This document shows, one piece after another, positions 61,755 to 64,000 of a stretch of DNA of 64,000 nucleotides. The stretch is from Leptospiraceae bacterium (lineage in GTDB: Bacteria > Spirochaetota > Leptospiria > Leptospirales > Leptospiraceae), in NCBI GenBank assembly GCA_024233875.1, contig JACKPB010000002.1:372001-436000 (forward strand). The letters are read 5' to 3'. How positions within the stretch are numbered: the stretch's first letter is position 1; every line of letters begins with the position of its first letter. The notes under the pieces are model-generated. The model saw only the letters and a list, made by a program, of their open reading frames with translations. It was not told the origin of the DNA and did not search any database. The position numbers and the translations under genes are program-made.

Positions 61755-62057
61755 TCAATCACTTACGTATTCGATTTCTTCCATGTACCCATAAAACTCT
61801 CCCACAGGTCTTTGAAAGGTGAAGTGGAGTGGATAGATCACCAGTCTTCTTGCACTTTGTTCGAGAGTCTGTCTCGGATCAGCTGAGAGGAGTCCGATGG
61901 GGATGGATAGAACAAAAAAACCACTACCAATCGCCAGGGCCGCCAATCCTAGGGGACGAATCGGAATGAGATCAAACATCATCTCTCCTGAGCTGGGGAC
62001 TTCTTTTGCACTCAATGAAAATGCAAAGATCAAAAATACAATTAACATTTTTTTCAT
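61755..62057 (-). CDS. Small exported or membrane protein of unknown function
   Basis: A 100-residue protein with a signal-like segment (MKKMLIVFLIFAFSLSAKE) and a second hydrophobic stretch (about residues 37-58). I start at the ATG at 62057, which sits inside the end of the TerC-like gene with an AGG site; earlier starts would bury the signal. It probably shares the TerC gene's transcript. No family is recognised. Confidence 0.65.
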   Translation of the reverse strand: MKKMLIVFLIFAFSLSAKEVPSSGEMMFDLIPIRPLGLAALAIGSGFFVLSIPIGLLSADPRQTLEQSARRLVIYPLHFTFQRPVGEFYGYMEEIEYVSD

Positions 62058-62058
62058 A

Positions 62059-63072
62059 TTAACCTGCCTTCTTAGTATTGAGATAATTGGGTAGAGATGC
62101 CAGAATCGATATAAGTAGTACAAAACAGATAAATGCTAGAGACACGGCTATGGAGACATGGATTTCTTTTCCATAAGTGTGGAGTGAGATCAGGGGGAGG
62201 AGCATCTTGATGCCTACAAATGCCAGAATCGCAGAGACTCCAAGTTTGAGATAGATGAAAAGTTCCATGATCCCACTGATCATAAAATAAAGAGACCGAA
62301 GTCCGAGAATGGCAAAGATATTGGATGTGTAGACGATAAATGGACTCTGGCTTACGGAAAATACTGCCGGAATAGAATCAAAAGCAAACATCACATCACT
62401 CAACTCGATAAGAACTAAAACAACAAACATAGGAGTTGCCAATCTCTTTCCGTTTTCCCGGGTAAAAAAATGAGTGCCGTCAAATTTTTCCGTCATGGGA
62501 ACCCATTTCTTAAGAAATTGAAAGGTACCGCTACTCTCAGGATTGAAATCTTCTTCCTCTTCATCGTCTCTATGAAGGAACATCTTTACTGCTGTGTAAA
62601 TCAAAAAGACTCCAAATATGTAGAGAATCCAGGTGAACTTTGAAATCAGGGCGGCACCCGAAAGAATCATAATCGCTCGAAGTATCACAGCTCCGATGAT
62701 CCCCCATTTCAGGATGTCAGGTTGCTTCTCGGGTCCGATCCTGTATTTTTGAAAAATCATGATGAAAACAAAGAGATTGTCCACGGAAAGAGATTTTTCT
62801 AAAAGATAAGCGGCTATGAATTCGAGAGTCTTCTCTTTGTTCATATCGGGAGATGCGGGATCCGTATCATAAAGATAAATAAATGCGGCAAAAATGAAAG
62901 ATGTAGTGATCCAAATAGCGGTCCAGATACTGGCCCGTTTGAAACTCATGGTATGATCTGCAGATTTTTTTAAAAACCCTAGATCGAGGGCTAACATAAA
63001 AATCACGATTAGGTTGAACACACCGAAAAGAAGGAGTTCATGGTTGATAGAATCTAAAAACATCAGATACAT
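62059..63072 (-). CDS. TerC/Alx-family membrane protein
   Basis: A 337-residue inner-membrane protein with nine or so membrane segments. The acidic motifs in KSLSVDNLFVFIMIF near residue 97 and LIELSDVMFAFDSIPAVF near residue 222 identify the TerC/Alx family, often involved in manganese export or tellurite tolerance. A very acidic loop (DDEEEEDF) lies near residue 170. GAGGA precedes the ATG. No yybP-ykoY-type riboswitch is evident upstream. Confidence 0.9.
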   Translation of the reverse strand: MYLMFLDSINHELLLFGVFNLIVIFMLALDLGFLKKSADHTMSFKRASIWTAIWITTSFIFAAFIYLYDTDPASPDMNKEKTLEFIAAYLLEKSLSVDNLFVFIMIFQKYRIGPEKQPDILKWGIIGAVILRAIMILSGAALISKFTWILYIFGVFLIYTAVKMFLHRDDEEEEDFNPESSGTFQFLKKWVPMTEKFDGTHFFTRENGKRLATPMFVVLVLIELSDVMFAFDSIPAVFSVSQSPFIVYTSNIFAILGLRSLYFMISGIMELFIYLKLGVSAILAFVGIKMLLPLISLHTYGKEIHVSIAVSLAFICFVLLISILASLPNYLNTKKAG

Positions 63073-63255
63073 TCTTCCTCGATTGGAAAGTTTTTACAAT
63101 CTAATTTTAAGCCAATTCGGGAAAACCTGAAGAAATTCGAGAATTGTCTAAAATGCTTTTTGCAAAAACTTTCTCACAAAAAAAAATGCTCTATATTTTT
63201 TATTACTTGTAATATTCAAAAACTTTTGAAAATAGATGCGTTCACAAGGAGAGGA

Positions 63256-63813
63256 ATGATGACAGTAAGCATGAAGAATACAACTTTACTCGATGCGGTC
63301 GCATCTGCGATTGAATATGAAAAAGATTGTTTCAATTTTTTTCTAAAAAGTTTCGAAACAGCTCCGGAAGGTCATTCAATGAAAGAATTTTTCAAGCAAT
63401 TGGCCGAGCACGGTGATGAGCATATCAAACTAATTCAGGAGCTTTACAATGAATTGAGCGGGGGTGTGCAATTTCCCAATCTCAAGCAATTGTCTGCGAT
63501 CCATAAGTTTCATTCCACTGCTATCTTCAAAGTTATGAAAAAGATAGAGAGAAATGTCCGTCAGGAACATTCAGATGATTTACAAAAAGTCGAATCCGCT
63601 CTGAATACTATGGAAGATGCTAGAGATTTTTACAATAAAATGAAGGATAGATTCAATAACCCTGAAGTGAAAATCTTCTTCAAAAAATTGGCGGATTACA
63701 ACGAAGACAATCGAATTCTTGTGGAAGCAATGAACACATATCTGACCCAAACTGATAAGGTGGACTACTACTGGGATGATGAAGAGCTCATCAAAGATTC
63801 GGCTATGGTTTGA
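63256..63813 (+). CDS. Rubrerythrin-like ferritin-fold protein
   Basis: About 185 residues. An N-terminal four-helix region has the ferritin-like pattern: E in AIEYEKDCFNFFLKS and the EHGDEHIKL motif near residue 58, with later ExxH-like spacing. Such proteins bind a di-iron centre and scavenge peroxide. There is no C-terminal rubredoxin domain. I start at the ATG at 63256, with GGAGAG a few bases upstream; ATG codons further upstream have no ribosome site. It stands divergent from the TerC-like gene. Confidence 0.78.
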   Translation: MMTVSMKNTTLLDAVASAIEYEKDCFNFFLKSFETAPEGHSMKEFFKQLAEHGDEHIKLIQELYNELSGGVQFPNLKQLSAIHKFHSTAIFKVMKKIERNVRQEHSDDLQKVESALNTMEDARDFYNKMKDRFNNPEVKIFFKKLADYNEDNRILVEAMNTYLTQTDKVDYYWDDEELIKDSAMV

Positions 63814-63828
63814 AATACTTTGTCTGAA

Positions 63829-64000
63829 ATGAACTGGGAGGAAGTGCAGAAGAATTATCCGGTCAATCAGGAATGGATCTGGATGAACAATTGTGGAACA
63901 ACTCCTATAGGCACTCACGTTCTCAAGAGACTCTCCCTCTATTGGGAGGGGTATTCCCGAAAAGGCATTTTCAGTGAGGTTGAGAGCTTCGCTGTTACAA
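63829..64000 (+). CDS. Class V aminotransferase-family protein, N-terminal part (cut by window end)
   Basis: The first 57 residues of a protein that runs past the window. YPVNQEWIWMNNCGTTPIGTHVL and the following SLYWEGYS region (split here) fit the N-terminus of class V (cysteine-desulfurase-like) PLP enzymes, where the chain starts with a substrate-binding N-x-G turn. The active-site lysine lies outside the window. A TTG three codons upstream is an alternative start. Subfamily cannot be told. Confidence 0.65.
   Translation, partial: MNWEEVQKNYPVNQEWIWMNNCGTTPIGTHVLKRLSLYWEGYSRKGIFSEVESFAVT

Noticed and set aside
63073..63255. yybP-ykoY manganese riboswitch before the TerC-like gene
   Set aside because: The spacer is short and AT-rich, without the paired GGGGAG-type loops or a terminator stem.

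Overview
The window looks like chromosomal DNA from a spirochaete of the family Leptospiraceae (Leptospira or a close relative). The evidence is moderately low GC, a Leptospira-like elongation factor P, frequent TTG starts, class III nucleotide cyclases with 7TM/GAF sensors, a membrane-anchored AraC regulator, and many lipoproteins with short lipoboxes. This assignment comes from reading the proteins, not from a database search. No rRNA, tRNA, CRISPR array, insertion sequence or prophage was seen. Gene density is high and most genes lie in short, tightly coupled operons.

Layout. 1-12.2 kb: end of an MBL-fold hydrolase, a secreted HExxH protein, an OmpR-type two-component system, then efp overlapped by the methionine-salvage genes mtnD and mtnB. 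A self-regulated Phd/PIN toxin-antitoxin pair, htpX, an NCS2-type permease with a helical partner, an SspB-like ClpXP adaptor and a FlaA1/CapD-type sugar-nucleotide enzyme follow. 12.3-20.6 kb: single genes (STAS/zinc-ribbon protein, SDR, esterase, CsgG-like lipoprotein, acyltransferase, chemoreceptor, outer-membrane protein, YdeI-like). 20.9-34.6 kb: a 1580-residue repeat lipoprotein facing a TPR lipoprotein, a membrane adenylate cyclase, a NAD-kinase-like/hemL/DUF1761 operon, an HATPase protein, and a small operon led by an HU protein. 34.7-43.6 kb: a minus-strand run cheD, HDOD, aroK and two GT-C glycosyltransferases, then a TraB-family protein, a nucleotidyltransferase and a GT2 enzyme. 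43.9-51.5 kb: a large 7TM-GAF-GAF-cyclase and assorted regulators. 58.9-64 kb: methylmalonyl-CoA mutase, a TerC-family protein, a ferritin-like protein and the start of a class V aminotransferase.

The most unusual locus is the six-gene plus-strand operon at 52.0-58.9 kb: a PqqD-like protein, an ATP-grasp ligase, a fold-III PLP decarboxylase, a urea-transporter-like channel fused to an M23 peptidase, a TPR/beta-barrel outer-membrane protein and a periplasmic TPR protein. The genes overlap or nearly touch, so they are probably made together. The set suggests cytoplasmic synthesis of a small amino-acid-derived or peptide-like product coupled to envelope passage or envelope-peptide processing. 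No radical SAM enzyme and no obvious precursor peptide lie beside it, so it is not a standard PqqD-dependent RiPP cluster. Its substrate and product are unknown.
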